From assembly GCA_036279295.1 (NCBI GenBank), contig DASUJK010000076.1, forward strand, positions 4,723-68,722: a stretch of DNA of 64,000 nt, read 5' to 3'. The notes below the pieces were generated by a model. The model did no database searches. It saw nothing but the letters and a program-made list of their open reading frames with translations, and was not told where the DNA came from. Of this stretch, positions 25,837-34,209 are shown piece after piece. A program made the translations under genes and the position numbers. Within the stretch, counting starts at the first letter, position 1; every line of letters starts with the position of its first letter. The stretch is from DATEPR01 sp036279295 (GTDB taxonomy: Bacteria > Actinomycetota > Actinomycetes > Mycobacteriales > Pseudonocardiaceae).

Positions 25837-27360
25837 GTGCTGTTCTCCGATGTCGTGCGCGCGTCCGCAGCCGTGGCGGCCACCCGGTCCCGGCTGGCCA
25901 AGGTCGACACCCTGGCCGGCGCGCTACGTGCCGCCGACCTGGCCACCGAGGTCCCCGCCGTCGTCGGCTTCCTCATCGGGCAGCCCCGGCAGGGCCGGAT
26001 CGGCACCGGCTGGCGCACCCTCGTCAAGCTGGACGTGCCACCAGCCGACGACCCGACGTTGACGGTGGCCGAGGTCGACCGGGTGTTGACCGAACTCGCG
26101 GCGACCAGCGGCGCAGGCTCGGCCGCCGCTCGCGCCACGCACCTGACCGCGCTGCTGCGCCAGGCCACCAAAGCCGAACACGACTTCCTACTCCGCCTGC
26201 TCACCGGTGAACTGCGCCAGGGTGCCCTGGAAGGCGTCATGGTGGACGCCGTCGCGAAGGCAGCCGACGTGCCGGGGAACGACGCCCGCCGGGCGCTGAT
26301 GCTGTCCGGTTCGCTCGCCGCCACCGCGACGGCAGCGCTGACCGGCGGTGTCGACGAGCTACGCGAGTTCCGGCTGACCCTCGGCCGGCCGATCCGGCCG
26401 ATGCTCGCCTCCCCCGCCGAGTCCGTCGCCGAGGCGATCGCCGAACTCGGCGACACGTCCGTCGAGTACAAATTGGACGGCGCCCGCATCCAGGTGCACC
26501 GGGACGGCACCGATGTGCACGTGTACACCAGAACCCTGCGCGAGATCACCGCGAGCGTGCCGGAGCTCGTCGCGATGATCCTGGAGCTGCCCGTGCACTC
26601 GGTCGTACTGGACGGCGAGACGCTGGCCCTGGACATGGACGGCAGGCCGCGCCCGTTCCAGGAGACGATGAGCCGGTTCGGCGCCACCACCCCACGTGAG
26701 GAACTGCTGCGGCCCTACTTCTTCGACTGCCTGCACCTGGACGGCGTCGACCTACTGGACGCGCCGCTGCGCGAGCGGGCCGAGGCACTGCGGACAGCCG
26801 CTGGGGACTACCTGATCCCCGGCCGGCACAGTCCGAACGCGACAGAGGCAGCCGACGTGCTCGCGGCCGCGTTGGCCGCCGGGCAGGAAGGTGTTGTCGT
26901 GAAGGCGCTGGACGCGCCGTACGCGGCCGGTCGGCGCGGCAAGACCTGGCAGAAGGTGAAGCCGGTGCACACCCTGGATCTGGTGGTGCTCGGCGCCGAG
27001 TGGGGTCACGGCAGACGCACCGGCCTTCTGTCCAACCTGCACCTCGGCGCCCGCGACCCGGACGGCGGGCCACCGGTGATGGTCGGCAAGACGTTCAAGG
27101 GGCTCACCGACGAGTTGCTTGCCTGGCAGACAACGGAATTCCCGAAGTACGAGTCGCGCAGCACCGACTGGACCGTCTACCTGCGGCCGGAACTGGTCGT
27201 GGAAATCGCGCTGGACGGTGTACAGGTCAGCACGCGGTACCCAGGTGGCGTGGCGCTGCGGTTCGCCAGGGTGGTGCGCTACCGGCCGGACAAGGACGCA
27301 GCGGATGCGGACACGATCGAGGCGGTACAGGCCATGCTACCCGGCAACGGGCCGGCATGA
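25837..27360 (+). CDS. lig: ATP-dependent DNA ligase (LigB type)
   Basis: Ligase of 507 residues, the size of mycobacterial LigB. An N-terminal helical DNA-binding domain (about 1-190), the adenylation domain with motif I EYKLDGARIQVHRDG (Lys nucleophile about 211) and motif IV-like GVVVKALDAPYAAG, motif V KVKPVHTLDLVV, then an OB domain ending VVRYRPDKDA. It seals nicks using ATP and is an accessory to the NAD-dependent LigA. GTG start at 25837, with no close ribosome site. Its stop touches that of the convergent regulator. Confidence 0.93.
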   Translation: MLFSDVVRASAAVAATRSRLAKVDTLAGALRAADLATEVPAVVGFLIGQPRQGRIGTGWRTLVKLDVPPADDPTLTVAEVDRVLTELAATSGAGSAAARATHLTALLRQATKAEHDFLLRLLTGELRQGALEGVMVDAVAKAADVPGNDARRALMLSGSLAATATAALTGGVDELREFRLTLGRPIRPMLASPAESVAEAIAELGDTSVEYKLDGARIQVHRDGTDVHVYTRTLREITASVPELVAMILELPVHSVVLDGETLALDMDGRPRPFQETMSRFGATTPREELLRPYFFDCLHLDGVDLLDAPLRERAEALRTAAGDYLIPGRHSPNATEAADVLAAALAAGQEGVVVKALDAPYAAGRRGKTWQKVKPVHTLDLVVLGAEWGHGRRTGLLSNLHLGARDPDGGPPVMVGKTFKGLTDELLAWQTTEFPKYESRSTDWTVYLRPELVVEIALDGVQVSTRYPGGVALRFARVVRYRPDKDAADADTIEAVQAMLPGNGPA

Positions 27361-28197
27361 TCAACCTTGAGCCAACCCGAACAGATGATCTCGGGTGCGG
27401 TCGGCAGACAGCGCGTCGCCGAGCAGGCTGCCCATGATGTCGCGGTAGACCGTGACGTCCGGCTCGGTCTGGTAGTACGTGGCGCACACGAGCTGTTCGG
27501 TGAAGACGACACTTTTGTCGCTGTCGTACTCCATGATCGTGAACGACCCGTGCATGCCGGCGTGCATGCCAACCGACCTCGGGATCATCTGAAGCGTCAC
27601 GTTCGGCCACTCGCTCGCCGCCAGCAGATGCCGCGCCTGCCCGCGGGCCACCGGATCGTCGGAACCCAGCCAGGACATCGCGTGCTCGTCGACGACAACG
27701 TGCAGCGCCGGGCCCGCCGGTGCGGCCAGCACAGCCTGCCTGGTCAGCTGCGCGTCCATCAGCTGGTCGATCTCGTCGGCGGTGTGGGACACGACGCCGT
27801 TGTCCAGCAGGTGCCGGCCGTAGTCGGCGGTCCGCAGGAGCACGGGCAGCAGGTAGAGCTGGAAGTCCAGTACCCGGTTGGCCGACGCCTCAAGATGGGT
27901 CAGCGACCGCCAGTACCTGGGCACCGACACGGTCCGCGTCCACCAGGCCCGATGGCACTGCCGGACCACGGTGAGCAGTTCGGCGCCCCGGTCCGCCGTC
28001 ACGTCGTACAGGCCGAGCAACGCCTCGACCTCGGCAATCCGCAGGCCAGTGCCGGTTTCCAGCCGTCGGACCGTGTGCTCCGGCATGCCGAGCCGGCTTG
28101 CGACGTCCTGACAGGACAGTCCGGCCGCCTCCCGGAGTCGGCGCAGTTCGGTCGCCACTCGGCTGGACACGACCGAGGCGTGTGGATCACCGGACAT
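27361..28197 (-). CDS. XRE-family helix-turn-helix regulator with DUF5753 domain
   Basis: Protein of 278 residues from ATG 28197. An N-terminal HTH (about 12-68: VATELRRLREAAGLSCQDVA and the recognition segment PEHTVRRLETG) is followed by a DUF5753 domain with the typical RAWWTRTVSVPRYWRSLTHL-like, QLYLLPVLLRTADY and LHVVVDEHAM stretches. These regulators are abundant in actinomycetes and usually sit beside a small DUF397 gene; no DUF397 gene is visible here. It is divergent from guaB1 over about 160 bp. Targets unknown. Confidence 0.9.
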   Translation of the reverse strand: MSGDPHASVVSSRVATELRRLREAAGLSCQDVASRLGMPEHTVRRLETGTGLRIAEVEALLGLYDVTADRGAELLTVVRQCHRAWWTRTVSVPRYWRSLTHLEASANRVLDFQLYLLPVLLRTADYGRHLLDNGVVSHTADEIDQLMDAQLTRQAVLAAPAGPALHVVVDEHAMSWLGSDDPVARGQARHLLAASEWPNVTLQMIPRSVGMHAGMHGSFTIMEYDSDKSVVFTEQLVCATYYQTEPDVTVYRDIMGSLLGDALSADRTRDHLFGLAQG

Positions 28198-28359
28198 GAC
28201 GTGGCATCTCCCTGGTTCGGCGAAGTGGGCGCTGGTTGCCTTCCGCATCGTCGCGAGCGGGCGCCGTCCGCATCGCTCGATTCGGGCCGACACAGCCGCA
28301 ATTTGCGCTGCCGGCAGGAGACCCACCGAATGGCCCCCGGCCAGGTACTCTGGGGTGCC

Positions 28360-29799
28360 GTGCGCTTCATCGAGGGCGATCGGCCCGGTTACGACCTGAC
28401 TTACGACGACGTGTTCCTGGTGCCTCGGCGGTCCGCCGTCGAGTCGAGGTTCGGCGTCGACCTGACGACCGCGGACGGCACCGGCGCGACCATTCCGGTG
28501 GTGGTGGCCAACATGACGGCCGTGGCCGGCCGGCGGATGGCCGAGACGGTGGCCAGGCGCGGCGGCCTGGTGGTGCTCCCACAGGACGTGGACACCGCCG
28601 CCGTGGCCGAGATCGTGGCCTGGGTGAAGACCCGGCACACCGTCTGGGACACGCCCCTTGTGCTGACGCCGGCAGGCTCGGTCGCCGACGTGTTGAACCT
28701 GCTGCCCAAGCGTGCCCACGGTGCCGTCGCCGTGGTGGACGACGCCGGCCGACCGGTCGGCGTCGTGAACGAGGCCAGCTGCGTCGGCGTCGACCGGTTC
28801 ACCCGGGTCGGCGACGTGATGGACACGGACGTACCGCTGTTGCCGCTGGACACGGCGCCGCGTGCGGTGTTCGACGAGGTGCACGGCAGGCCGGCGCGGC
28901 TGGCGCTGGGCGTGGCCGAGAACGGCATGCTGGCCGGCGTGCTGACCGAACTGGGGGCGCTGCGGGCCGAGCTGTACACCCCGGCGGTCGACTCGGCGGG
29001 CCGGCTGCGCGTCGCGGCCGCCGTCGGGGTCAACGGCGACGTGGTGGCGAAGGCGAAAGACCTGGTCGCGGCGGGTGTGGACGTCCTGGTGGTGGACACA
29101 GCCCACGGCCACCAGGAGAAGATGCTGACCACGCTGCGCTCGGTCCGCGAGCACGCTCCCGGCCTGCCGCTGGTGGCCGGCAACGTCGTCACGGCGGAGG
29201 GCGTGCGGGATCTCGTGGCCGCCGGTGCCGACGTGGTCAAGGTCGGTGTCGGGCCGGGCGCGATGTGCACCACCAGGATGATGACCGGCGTGGGCAGGCC
29301 GCAGTTCTCGGCGGTCGCCGAGTGCGCGGCGGAGGCACGCAGGCTGGGCAAGCACGTGTGGGCCGACGGTGGCGTGCGGCACCCGAGGGACGTCGCACTG
29401 GCGCTGGCCGCGGGCGCGAGTGCGGCGATGGTCGGCTCGTGGTTCGCCGGCACCTTCGAGTCACCGGGCGATCTGCAGCGGGACGAGAACGGCAACCTCT
29501 ACAAGGAGTCGTTCGGCATGGCGTCCAAGCGGGCCGTGACCGCGAGAACGCGTGGCGACAGCGCCTTCGACCGGGCTCGCAAAGCCCTGTTCGAAGAAGG
29601 AATTTCCAGCTCCAGAATGCGATTGGACCCGATTCGGCCAGGCGTCGAGGACCTGTTGGACGAGATCTGCTCCGGCGTGCGCTCGTCGTGCACCTACGCG
29701 GGCGCACCGGATCTGGAGTCCTTCCACGAGCATGCCGTACTGGGCGTTCAGTCCGCAGCCGGTTTCGCTGAGGGCAGACCGCTACCGGCCGGTTGGTAG
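28360..29799 (+). CDS. guaB1: GuaB1-family IMP dehydrogenase-related protein (probable GMP reductase)
   Basis: Protein of 479 residues from GTG 28360, matching the actinobacterial GuaB1 start (MRFIEGDRPGYDLTYDDVFL). TIM-barrel IMPDH/GMPR fold with the active-site loop VGVGPGAMCTTRMMTGVG (Cys thioimidate) and two CBS-type motifs in the inserted region (about 95-210). The mycobacterial homologue has been reported to act as a GMP reductase in purine salvage rather than as an IMPDH. Long in-frame sequence upstream of the GTG is unlikely to be translated, since it lies antisense to the regulator gene. Confidence 0.9.
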   Translation: MRFIEGDRPGYDLTYDDVFLVPRRSAVESRFGVDLTTADGTGATIPVVVANMTAVAGRRMAETVARRGGLVVLPQDVDTAAVAEIVAWVKTRHTVWDTPLVLTPAGSVADVLNLLPKRAHGAVAVVDDAGRPVGVVNEASCVGVDRFTRVGDVMDTDVPLLPLDTAPRAVFDEVHGRPARLALGVAENGMLAGVLTELGALRAELYTPAVDSAGRLRVAAAVGVNGDVVAKAKDLVAAGVDVLVVDTAHGHQEKMLTTLRSVREHAPGLPLVAGNVVTAEGVRDLVAAGADVVKVGVGPGAMCTTRMMTGVGRPQFSAVAECAAEARRLGKHVWADGGVRHPRDVALALAAGASAAMVGSWFAGTFESPGDLQRDENGNLYKESFGMASKRAVTARTRGDSAFDRARKALFEEGISSSRMRLDPIRPGVEDLLDEICSGVRSSCTYAGAPDLESFHEHAVLGVQSAAGFAEGRPLPAGW

Positions 29800-29856
29800 C
29801 CGATCAATGACAAATGACATGAGAAATGGATTGCACCGACAATTAAGCTGGCCTGC

Positions 29857-30918
29857 GTGACGGACACAGTCGTGGTTTCCGATCTCGTCAAGCGGTACCG
29901 GCGTGGCGCGCCGGCCGCTGTGGACGAACTCAGTTTCAGCGTCCGGGACGGCGAGGTCTTCGGTCTACTCGGCCCCAACGGCGCCGGCAAGACGACGACG
30001 GTCGGCGTGTTGACCACGCGCGTGCGGCCGACGTCGGGCACTGCGACGGTCTGTGGTGTCGACGTGACCACCGATTCGAAGCGGGCGCGGCAGTTGCTGG
30101 CCGTCGTGCCGCAGCGCAACAACCTGGACCGATCGCTCAACATCCGGCAGAACCTGCTGTTCCACGCCGCCTACCACGGTGTCGGCCGAGCCGAGCGCAA
30201 CCGCAGGGCAGACGAGATCCTGGAGCGGATGGGGCTGTCCGGCCAGGCCGATGCCAGGGTGGACTTCGTGTCCGGTGGCCAGATGCAGCGCGTGATGATC
30301 GCCCGCGCGCTGATGCACCGGCCTCGGGTGATGTTCCTGGACGAGCCGTCCACCGGCCTGGACCCGCAGGCCCGCCTGTTCGTCCACGAGCGGGTGGCCG
30401 AGTTGCACGAGGACGGCGTGACGGTCGTCCTGACCACCCATGACATGGACGAGGCAGCCAAGCTGTGCGACCGGGTCGGCATCGTGGACCACGGCAAGCT
30501 GCTCGCCCTGGACACTCCGACCGCACTGACCAGGGGCCTGCCCGGCAGCACGACGCTGACGGTGCTCGTCGACCTCGGTGACGTCGAGGCGGAGCGGGTG
30601 GTCAAGGAGCTGTCCGGGATCGACGGCGTGGAGCGCGTGGAGCGCATCAACGCGGGTGGCGGCCCACCGGCCGGGATGCCGGCTGGCATGCCACCCGGGA
30701 TGCCGGGGATGCCCGGCGGGATGCCTCCGGGCGGTGCCGCGCCACCCGCCGCCGGCACCGGCCAGTTCCGGCTCTACACGTCCCACGAGGCCGCTGTCGC
30801 ACTACCGTCGGTACTGACCACCCTGGGTGATCTCGGCTGCGCCGTGCGCGATCTCTCGATCGGCACGCCGAGCCTGGAGGACGTCTTCATCCACCTGACC
30901 GGACGGGAGCTGCGATGA
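29857..30918 (+). CDS. DrrA-type ABC transporter ATP-binding protein with a Met/Pro/Gly-rich insert
   Basis: ATPase of 353 residues: Walker A GPNGAGKTT (about 39-47), Q-loop VVPQRNNLD, signature FVSGGQMQRV, Walker B VMFLDEPSTGLD and H-loop TTHDMDEA. The C-terminal domain resembles DrrA/multidrug exporters but is split by a low-complexity run (about residues 266-302, nt 30652-30762) made of repeated GMPP/GMPG units with five Met, resembling Cu(I)-binding MxxM-like strings or a flexible linker. GTG start. Its stop overlaps the permease start (ATGA). Confidence 0.93.
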   Translation: MTDTVVVSDLVKRYRRGAPAAVDELSFSVRDGEVFGLLGPNGAGKTTTVGVLTTRVRPTSGTATVCGVDVTTDSKRARQLLAVVPQRNNLDRSLNIRQNLLFHAAYHGVGRAERNRRADEILERMGLSGQADARVDFVSGGQMQRVMIARALMHRPRVMFLDEPSTGLDPQARLFVHERVAELHEDGVTVVLTTHDMDEAAKLCDRVGIVDHGKLLALDTPTALTRGLPGSTTLTVLVDLGDVEAERVVKELSGIDGVERVERINAGGGPPAGMPAGMPPGMPGMPGGMPPGGAAPPAAGTGQFRLYTSHEAAVALPSVLTTLGDLGCAVRDLSIGTPSLEDVFIHLTGRELR

Positions 30919-31766
30919 CCGCGACCACCACCCGGACGACGAGTTCGCCGGGTGCCGAACCAGTCGTCGACGCCCTGCCGTCGGCGAGCGCATTCGTCTC
31001 GCTGCGCACGTTCATGTCCGTGCTGGGCCGGGACGTCTTCGTCACCGGTCGCGAGTTGGTGCCGTTCCTGGCCCAGGTCGTGATCCAGCCGTTCTTCATG
31101 CTGTTCATCTTCGGCAAGGTGCTGGGCAGCCTCGGCTACGTGAACAGCGCCGCGTTCGGCCCCATCCTGATGGCCGGCATCGTGGCGCTGAACGGGTTCC
31201 TCGGCGGTCTGCAGAACACCACCATGCCATTGATCATGGACTTCTCGTTCACCAGGGAGATCGAGGACCGGCTGCTCGCGCCGATGCCGATTCCGCTGGT
31301 CGCGGTGGAGAAGATGGTGTTCGGCGCACTGCGCGGCATCGTCGCGGCCGTCCTGATGGTGCCGGTCGGCCTGCTGATCCTGCCCAGTGTGTCGTGGCCG
31401 GCGAGCAAGCTGCCCGCGGTGCTCGGCGTGATCGTGCTCGGCGCGCTGGCCGGTGCCGCGATCGGTATGACGATCGGGACCCTGGTCACGCCTCGCCGGA
31501 TCAACATCATGTTCGCGGTGATCCTGACGCCGTTGATGTTCACCGGGTGCACGCAGTTCCCGTGGCGCGGGCTGAGCCAGCTGCGCTGGTTCCAGGTGGT
31601 CTGCGCGTTCAACCCCCTGACCTACGTCAGTGAGGGCATGCGCTCGATCCTGGTGACCGGCCTGCCGTCGATCCCGCTGTGGCTGGACCTGCTGGCCACC
31701 GTGGCCGCGATCCTGATCTTCGGCGGTATCGGTATCTGGGGCTTCATGCGGCGGGCCGTCGACTGA
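30915..31766 (+). CDS. ABC-2 permease (DrrB-like)
   Basis: Membrane protein of 283 residues with six helices, including the conserved ILMAGIVALNGFLGGLQN region, FSFTREIEDRLLAPMP loop and a late FTGCTQFPWRGL segment before the last helices, all typical of daunorubicin-resistance-type ABC-2 permeases. An N-terminal Thr/Ser-rich stretch of about 25 residues is cytoplasmic. It overlaps the ATPase gene by 4 nt; together they would export a lipid or drug-like compound. A strong hairpin follows. Confidence 0.93.
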   Translation: MTATTTRTTSSPGAEPVVDALPSASAFVSLRTFMSVLGRDVFVTGRELVPFLAQVVIQPFFMLFIFGKVLGSLGYVNSAAFGPILMAGIVALNGFLGGLQNTTMPLIMDFSFTREIEDRLLAPMPIPLVAVEKMVFGALRGIVAAVLMVPVGLLILPSVSWPASKLPAVLGVIVLGALAGAAIGMTIGTLVTPRRINIMFAVILTPLMFTGCTQFPWRGLSQLRWFQVVCAFNPLTYVSEGMRSILVTGLPSIPLWLDLLATVAAILIFGGIGIWGFMRRAVD

Positions 31767-31773
31767 CACGACA

Positions 31774-31805
31774 GGTGGGGAGGGCACGGTCGCGCCCTCC
31801 CCACC
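31774..31805. terminator. Bidirectional hairpin terminator between permease and phoH
   Basis: GGTGGGGAGGGC (31774-31785) and GCCCTCCCCACC (31794-31805) form a perfect 12-bp stem with an 8-nt loop. It sits 8 nt after the permease stop and 11 nt before the phoH stop, so it can serve both convergent genes. There is no T-run. Confidence 0.75.
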
Positions 31806-31815
31806 GAGTTGCCGT

Positions 31816-33225
31816 TTACTGCGCGTAGTCCTCCAACACTTCCGTGACCAGTGCCGCGATCGGCGAGCGCTCCGAGCGGGTCAGCGTGATGTGCGCGAAC
31901 AGCGGGTGACCCTTGAGCTTCTCGATCACCGCCGCCACACCGTCGTGCCGGCCCACCCGCAGGTTGTCCCGTTGCGCCACGTCGTGGGTGAGCACGACGC
32001 GCGAACCGGTACCCAGTCGGGAGAGCACCGTGAGCAGGACGTTGCGCTCCAGCGACTGCGCCTCGTCCACGATCACGTAGGAGTCATGCAGCGACCTGCC
32101 CCTGATGTGGGTCAGCGGCAGTACTTCCAGCATGCCCCGGCCGGTGATCTCGTCCAGGACGCTCTCACTGACCAGCGCGCCCAGCGTGTCGAACACCGCC
32201 TGTGCCCACGGCTGCATCTTCTCCGACTCGGAACCGGGCAGGTAGCCCAGTTCCTGGCCGCCGACGGCGTAGACCGGCCGGAAGACCACCACCTTGCGGT
32301 GCTGGCCACGCTCCAGGACGGCCTCCAGACCCGCGCACAGTGCCAGCGCGGACTTGCCGGTGCCGGCCCGGCCACCGAGGGACACGATGCCGATCTCCGG
32401 GTCCAGCAGGAGATCCAGGGCGATGCGCTGCTCTGCCGAGCGGCCGTGCAGCCCGAACGCCTCCCGGTCGCCACGGACCAGCTTGATCTGCTTGTCCGTG
32501 GTCATCCGGCCCAGCGCACTCGCCGTACCGGCGAGCAGCCGCAACCCGGTGTGGGTGGGCAGCTCGGCGAGTTGGTCGAGGTCGTGGGCGATCGGGTCGA
32601 TCCCGCCCTCCTTGTAGAGCTGGTCGACAGCGGCCTGGGGAATCTCCACGTCGGCCATGCCGGTCCAACCCGAGGGCACCACGTCCTGGGCCCGGTACTC
32701 GTCGGCGTCCAGGCCGACGGCACCGGCTTTCACCCGCAACGGGATGTCCTTGGTGACCAGCGTGACGGAGTTCGGACCCTCCGCGGCGAGGTTGAGGGCG
32801 CACGCGAGGATGCGCGCGTCGTTGGCCTCGGCCCGGAAGCCAGCCGGCAGTACCTGCTGGTCGGAGTGATTCAGTTCCACGTGCAGGGTGCCGCCCGCAT
32901 CGCCGATCGAGATCGGCCTGTCCAACCTGCCGTGTTGCAGGCGCAGGTCGTCGAGCAGACGCAGGGCTTCCCTGGCGAACCAGCCGAGTTCGGGGTGATT
33001 GCGCTTTGCCTCCAGTTCGCTGATCACCACGAGCGGCAGGACCACGGAGTGTTCCGCGAACCTGGTCACCGCCCAGGGATCGGAGAGGAGCACCGACGTG
33101 TCCAGCACGTAGGTGCGCAGTGGCGGCCCGGAAACCCGCGGCGTCGTGTCACTCTCGGTGACACTGCCGGCAGTCGAGCCGGAAGTGAGGCTGGCGGTTC
33201 GCCGAGAAGGGCGCTGTGCAGTCAC
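31816..33225 (-). CDS. phoH2: PhoH2: PIN domain fused to PhoH ATPase/RNA helicase
   Basis: Protein of 469 residues. An N-terminal PIN nuclease domain begins VLDTSVLLSD (Asp about 42) with later acidic residues in VISELEAKRN and AEANDARILACAL. The C-terminal PhoH domain has Walker A GGRAGTGKSALA (about 275) and Walker B YVIVDEAQSL. Mycobacterial PhoH2 unwinds and cuts RNA in an ATP-dependent way and is discussed as toxin-like. GTG 33225 has GGGAG 6 nt upstream; the frame stays open another 35 codons upstream. It starts a region with a large divergent gap containing a CRP-type site. Confidence 0.93.
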   Translation of the reverse strand: MTAQRPSRRTASLTSGSTAGSVTESDTTPRVSGPPLRTYVLDTSVLLSDPWAVTRFAEHSVVLPLVVISELEAKRNHPELGWFAREALRLLDDLRLQHGRLDRPISIGDAGGTLHVELNHSDQQVLPAGFRAEANDARILACALNLAAEGPNSVTLVTKDIPLRVKAGAVGLDADEYRAQDVVPSGWTGMADVEIPQAAVDQLYKEGGIDPIAHDLDQLAELPTHTGLRLLAGTASALGRMTTDKQIKLVRGDREAFGLHGRSAEQRIALDLLLDPEIGIVSLGGRAGTGKSALALCAGLEAVLERGQHRKVVVFRPVYAVGGQELGYLPGSESEKMQPWAQAVFDTLGALVSESVLDEITGRGMLEVLPLTHIRGRSLHDSYVIVDEAQSLERNVLLTVLSRLGTGSRVVLTHDVAQRDNLRVGRHDGVAAVIEKLKGHPLFAHITLTRSERSPIAALVTEVLEDYAQ

Positions 33226-33850
33226 GGCAACTCCCTCGCGGACGCGGCACCACGCCCGCTCCTCGCTGGGCCGAGCACCACCCCGGCTGGTTGGTTCCTT
33301 CCGCCTCCCGGCGTCAGGCTTGCCGACCACGAGGGCCGAATGCCGGCCCCCTCGCGCTCCGTGACGTCACTGCTGACAACACGACCAGGGCCTCCCGGGA
33401 CGGCTCACAGGATGTGATCCGTCGTCCGCAAGCTACCTGCGTTTTGGCCCCCTCTGCAGGCAGCCACACAGGTGATTCACCCACCGTTCGCCGTAGCGGC
33501 CGGTCACACACCGCCAGTTCACCCAGTTCAGCCTGGTGAAACCCCTGGTCATCGCGGTGCGGTCCGGCTCGATGTGACCCGGGTCACAATTTGTCACGGC
33601 TACCGCCTACCGAGTGGTGACCCGATCACCCGCACGGCGGGGCGGATTCATACCAGAGGGGCAACTTGTTCGCAGATCAAGGTAATAGACAACACCGGAA
33701 CGAGGGACATTTGAATCCATTGCATCACACAATGGGGTAATCGGGAGGACATGGGCAACCAAACGCCGGTAACTTCGCTGCCCGAGGGCCCCAGCGTCAC
33801 AAACCGTCGGGGTCGACATTCCAACCCCGGTATTGAAGGAGAGTGTTCAC
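33226..33850. other. Long divergent intergenic region between phoH2 and the His-tailed peptide gene
   Basis: About 625 bp without a convincing gene. It holds a perfect CRP-type palindrome (33573-33588), a 6-bp inverted repeat CCATTG/CAATGG (33717-33735), and just before the downstream ribosome site a hairpin CGGGGT/ACCCCG (33808-33829). The last 130 nt are rich in purine-run motifs and could be a structured 5' leader. An in-frame extension of phoH2 covers 33226-33330 and could alternatively be part of that gene. Confidence 0.5.
33573..33588. promoter_or_regulatory. CRP/GlxR-type operator
   Basis: TGTGACCCGGGTCACA is a perfect 16-bp palindrome matching TGTGA-N6-TCACA, the consensus of cAMP receptor proteins in actinobacteria (Rv3676, GlxR). 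It lies 263 bp before the His-tailed peptide start and about 348 bp before phoH2. Confidence 0.65.
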
Positions 33851-34150
33851 GTGCTGAAGAAGGCTGGCATCGTCACCGCGGCTGCGGTCGCCCTTTCGCT
33901 GGTCGCGGCCCCCGCTTTCGCCGCAACCACGGTCGCTCCCCAGGATGGTCCGCAGGGCCCCTCCTACAGCCACGACCACGGTGACTCTGACTTCGTGAGC
34001 TTCGGCGACGCCTACCGCACCTTCATCTGGGGCGGCGGCTCCCTGGGTGCCGGCGCAGCTGCGCTGGTCGCGGGCGCCTACGCCGGCATCGCCACCACGC
34101 CGGCCGAGATCCTGGGCTCGCTGGAGCACCACCACCACCACGGCCACTGA
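33851..34150 (+). CDS. Small secreted protein with His-rich C-terminus
   Basis: Protein of 99 residues from GTG 33851, with AAGGAGAG about 8 nt upstream. A clear signal peptide (MLKKAGIVTAAAVALSLVAA, cleavage after AFA) leaves about 73 mature residues: a polar PQDGPQGPSYSHDHGDSDF stretch, a Gly/Ala-rich hydrophobic helix and a C-terminal LEHHHHHGH tail. The two His clusters suggest Zn, Ni or Cu binding or acid buffering at the cell surface. A perfect 7-bp duplication covers the stop codon and a long perfect hairpin follows. No family is recognised. Confidence 0.8.
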   Translation: MLKKAGIVTAAAVALSLVAAPAFAATTVAPQDGPQGPSYSHDHGDSDFVSFGDAYRTFIWGGGSLGAGAAALVAGAYAGIATTPAEILGSLEHHHHHGH

Positions 34151-34164
34151 GCTGTGAGCTGAGA

Positions 34165-34198
34165 CGAATGGGGTCCGAGCATGCTCGGACCCCATTCG
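34165..34198. terminator. 34-bp perfect palindrome between convergent genes
   Basis: CGAATGGGGTCCGAGCA (34165-34181) is followed directly by its exact reverse complement (34182-34198), giving a 17-bp stem with almost no loop. It lies 14 nt after the peptide gene's stop and 11 nt before the prenyl synthase stop. It probably ends both transcripts. Confidence 0.8.
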
Positions 34199-34209
34199 CG
34201 TGTATGTGG

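Noticed and set aside
24225..26690. Very long open frame on the minus strand (821 codons) across fumC and the DNA ligase
   Set aside because: It is the antisense shadow of two clearly identified genes; composition is Ser/Arg/Val-biased without domains.
28198..29382. Upstream continuation of the XRE regulator frame on the minus strand
   Set aside because: It is antisense to guaB1 and His/Arg-rich; the real start is the ATG at 28197 before the HTH.
33640..33850. ydaO-type (cyclic di-AMP) riboswitch in the His-tailed peptide leader
   Set aside because: The leader is structured and precedes a secreted protein, but the conserved CCCGACAGCT-like core is not present. An Rfam covariance search would settle it.
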